A stretch of DNA of 64,000 bases from an uncultured Bryobacteraceae bacterium (GTDB lineage Bacteria; Acidobacteriota; Terriglobia; Bryobacterales; Bryobacteraceae): assembly GCA_938027685.1 (NCBI GenBank), contig CALJAM010000026.1, positions 62,001 through 126,000 on the forward strand, written 5' to 3'. The notes beneath the pieces are model-generated. The model was not told the origin of the DNA. It searched no databases and was given only the letters and a program-made list of their open reading frames with translations. The translations under genes were made by a program, and so were the position numbers. This document shows positions 62,200 through 64,000 of the stretch, one piece after another (the first letter of the stretch is position 1; each line of letters begins with the position of its first letter).

Positions 62200-64000
62200 T
62201 TACCAGTTCAGGTGCAGCACCAGCTTGATGAACCTCGGCAGGTTGGCCTGCCGCGGACTGAGCTGAGCGAAAGCCGGGCTGGTTACGTCGACCGAAGCGA
62301 TGTCATTGAACCAGGGATGGTTCATCATGTTGATCATCTCGAAGCGGAACTGGAGCTTCACGCGTTCGGTTAACGGAAAGTACTTCGAAAGCGAGGTATC
62401 CCAGTTCTGGTAGCCGGGGCGCCTGACGTCGCTGAACAGATACGGGAAGGTGCGAAACTCGTACGTTAGGTTCGGTACGGGTACGCGTCGGCCCGTGGCA
62501 GGATCGTCCCAAAGCGAAGTGTTGAACCACCGGGTGCGCGAAGGGTTCTCCAGCTTCGCACTGCCCGGCCGCACCTGCGGTGCGTTGGGGTAAGTCGAAA
62601 CCCAGCCGCTTTGGTAAGTCACGTCATAATTGATTTGCCAGCCGCCTATGATTTGATTCAGCCAACCGGGCACATTCGCGCCCAGAGCGCGGCCTCGCCC
62701 AAAGGGAAGCTCGTAAATGCCCACGATGACCCACTTCTGGGGCGCGTCAATGTCTTGGTTGGACTCCTTGATCAGCGGCGTATCCTTCCAGCGCGCCAGT
62801 TGGAAGTCCTGAGCGTTCAGCGCACGGATCTGCTGGAGGTTTTTGCCGATATTGTAACTGGAAAGGAAGCTCAGACCGTGCGAGAGGCGCTTGGTCACCT
62901 TGATCGCCATGCCGTGATACTGGTTACGCCCGATCGGCACGTTGTTCAAGGTGACGCCGCTGTAATGCGGATAGGCTCGCCACAGCACCTGCCGCTGTAC
63001 GGTCGCGCCGTTCAAAGCGGCATTGTTCGGGATCAACCCCGCCATGGGATTCGGAACCTGGGCGGTGTAATAGGCGACGTCGATCGCCCCGGTAGCCGTG
63101 CGACGTTCCATTTCGTTCGCCGGTATGTAGTTCAGGCCGAAGCTGGCGGCCACCGCGCGCGTGATGTTCGAACTATAACCGATTTCGAACAGGACGTCGC
63201 CGGGGAGCTCCCGCTGAATGTCGAAGGAGTACTGATGGCTGTACGGGAGCCCGCGCTTTCGCATGTGGCTGGGCACACCCTCGCCCAGAAAGCTTGCTGC
63301 CCCCTGGCTGGTGCCGATAGGGTCGAGCAGCTTACCGCCATACGTCACGAAAGGATTGGCGGTCTTCAGTCCCGGCACGGGACGCAAACCGTCCGTGGTC
63401 ACGACCGCGTTCGTTGTGCGACTGAAACCCGCCGTCGATCCCGAAGTATCGTCCCCGGTATAATACAGGCCGTAGCCGCCCCGGATCACCATCTTCTCGG
63501 TCACGCGATAGGCCAGACCGATGCGCGGCTGCCAGTTGTTCCGATCTGCATCGAGCAACGTCCGGGGTTGGCCTTCGAAGCCGGCAAAGCGGATCTGACC
63601 CTTCAGATCCAAGCCCTTGACTCTATCCGCAATGGGACTGGGGGCGTAAAGATCCAGCCCGTTGACCTGGCGGTTGAACCGCTCCAGGTTGCCGGTTTCC
63701 AGATCCCACCTGAGGCCCAGGTTCATGGTCAATCGCGACGTAATCTTCCAGTCGTCCTGAATGAACCCGGCGTAGTAGAAATGGCGATAAGCTGGGTCGA
63801 TGTTCTTTTCGACGCGCGCAATCGTCGGCAGGCCGAGCAGCATAGTGGCCAAACCGTTGCCCGAGACGGCATCGGCGCGCTGCGCGTTAGCTTGGGTCCA
63901 ATTCCTGCCGAAATAAAAGTACCCGGAGGGATAGCCTCGGCCGGAATCATTTCGATTATATTGTCGAGCCTCGACGCCGAATTTCAAGAAATGGCGTCCG
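62200..64000 (-). CDS. TonB-dependent receptor, Oar-like, C-terminal part (cut by window edge)
   Basis: Outer-membrane beta-barrel of at least 600 residues, open through the right edge (the frame continues upstream as GRHFLKFGVEA). Typical Oar/Acidobacteriota features are FYYAGFIQDDWKITSRLTMNLGLRWD, PRIGLAYRVTEKMVIRGGYG, YKVTKRLSHGLSFLSSYN-like strands, QFRFEMINMMNHPWFN and the final strand PRFIKLVLHLNW. The N-terminal carboxypeptidase-regulatory and plug domains lie outside the window. The transported substrate is unknown. Confidence 0.9.
   Translation of the reverse strand, partial: GRHFLKFGVEARQYNRNDSGRGYPSGYFYFGRNWTQANAQRADAVSGNGLATMLLGLPTIARVEKNIDPAYRHFYYAGFIQDDWKITSRLTMNLGLRWDLETGNLERFNRQVNGLDLYAPSPIADRVKGLDLKGQIRFAGFEGQPRTLLDADRNNWQPRIGLAYRVTEKMVIRGGYGLYYTGDDTSGSTAGFSRTTNAVVTTDGLRPVPGLKTANPFVTYGGKLLDPIGTSQGAASFLGEGVPSHMRKRGLPYSHQYSFDIQRELPGDVLFEIGYSSNITRAVAASFGLNYIPANEMERRTATGAIDVAYYTAQVPNPMAGLIPNNAALNGATVQRQVLWRAYPHYSGVTLNNVPIGRNQYHGMAIKVTKRLSHGLSFLSSYNIGKNLQQIRALNAQDFQLARWKDTPLIKESNQDIDAPQKWVIVGIYELPFGRGRALGANVPGWLNQIIGGWQINYDVTYQSGWVSTYPNAPQVRPGSAKLENPSRTRWFNTSLWDDPATGRRVPVPNLTYEFRTFPYLFSDVRRPGYQNWDTSLSKYFPLTERVKLQFRFEMINMMNHPWFNDIASVDVTSPAFAQLSPRQANLPRFIKLVLHLNW

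Overview
The window is a GC-rich bacterial chromosome segment with dense, mostly short-spaced genes on both strands. Gene content points to a Gram-negative Acidobacteriota, probably of the Solibacter/Bryobacter type. The indicators are a large Oar-like TonB-dependent receptor, a complete Tol-Pal operon, LolC/E, Lgt and LspA envelope genes, several ECF sigma/anti-sigma pairs, and a split ATP-synthase operon. This assignment rests on gene content and style only. I saw no rRNA, tRNA, CRISPR array, insertion sequence or phage gene.

Layout: 1-7.7 kb (minus strand) carries lysS, a LolC/E permease, tyrS, a double-GNAT protein, folP, a sugar-phosphate SIS protein and a frameshifted Tat-type sugar isomerase that runs off the left edge. 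7.7-13.2 kb holds a GT2 glycosyltransferase, a methyltransferase-bactofilin pair, an MBL hydrolase, an SDR and an ADP-ribosylglycohydrolase. 13.2-17.9 kb is ileS-lspA-lgt plus a lone receiver-domain protein. 18.2-22.7 kb is an operon of sigma factor, membrane anti-sigma, an unknown 235-residue protein and a TPR-CHAT caspase-like protein. 23-31.2 kb holds clpX, lon, rho, atpZ-atpI-atpB-atpE and a DapA-family gene. 31.2-38.1 kb holds YceI, a second sigma/anti-sigma pair (TonB-C-like sensor domain), rsmA, gltX, sat and a methyltransferase. 38.1-46.5 kb is a redox island: a one-chain NfnB-NfnA-like transhydrogenase, a di-iron Fe-S repair protein (Ric/YtfE), and a complete OmcA/MtrC-MtrA-MtrB extracellular electron conduit with 20 haem-binding motifs. 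46.5-56 kb holds a nuclease-less UvrC-like protein, an amidase with a tiny exported partner, a fused AroD-AroE, and tolQ-tolR-tolA-tolB-pal-cpoB. 56-61.7 kb holds recN and a second CHAT/sigma/anti-sigma operon. The right edge is an incomplete TonB-dependent receptor with a clear terminator.

The most interesting content is the pair of TPR-CHAT/sigma/anti-sigma modules with different gene order. In both, the anti-sigma factor has an N-terminal HxxxCxxC zinc motif, one membrane helix and an extracytoplasmic beta-rich domain. Both CHAT proteins have His and Cys catalytic candidates and an N-terminal export-like segment. This suggests a CRISPR-free, CHAT-protease-controlled sigma switch at the inner membrane. 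It recalls the CRISPR-linked Craspase and CalpL/CalpT/CalpS systems but has a different topology.

The second highlight is the MtrCAB conduit next to NfnBA and Ric, with a CRP/FNR-like palindrome in the divergent promoter region. Many genes also have a near-perfect TATAAT 6-12 nt before the start codon (tyrS, GT2, gltX, recN, sigma A), suggesting leaderless or near-leaderless mRNAs.
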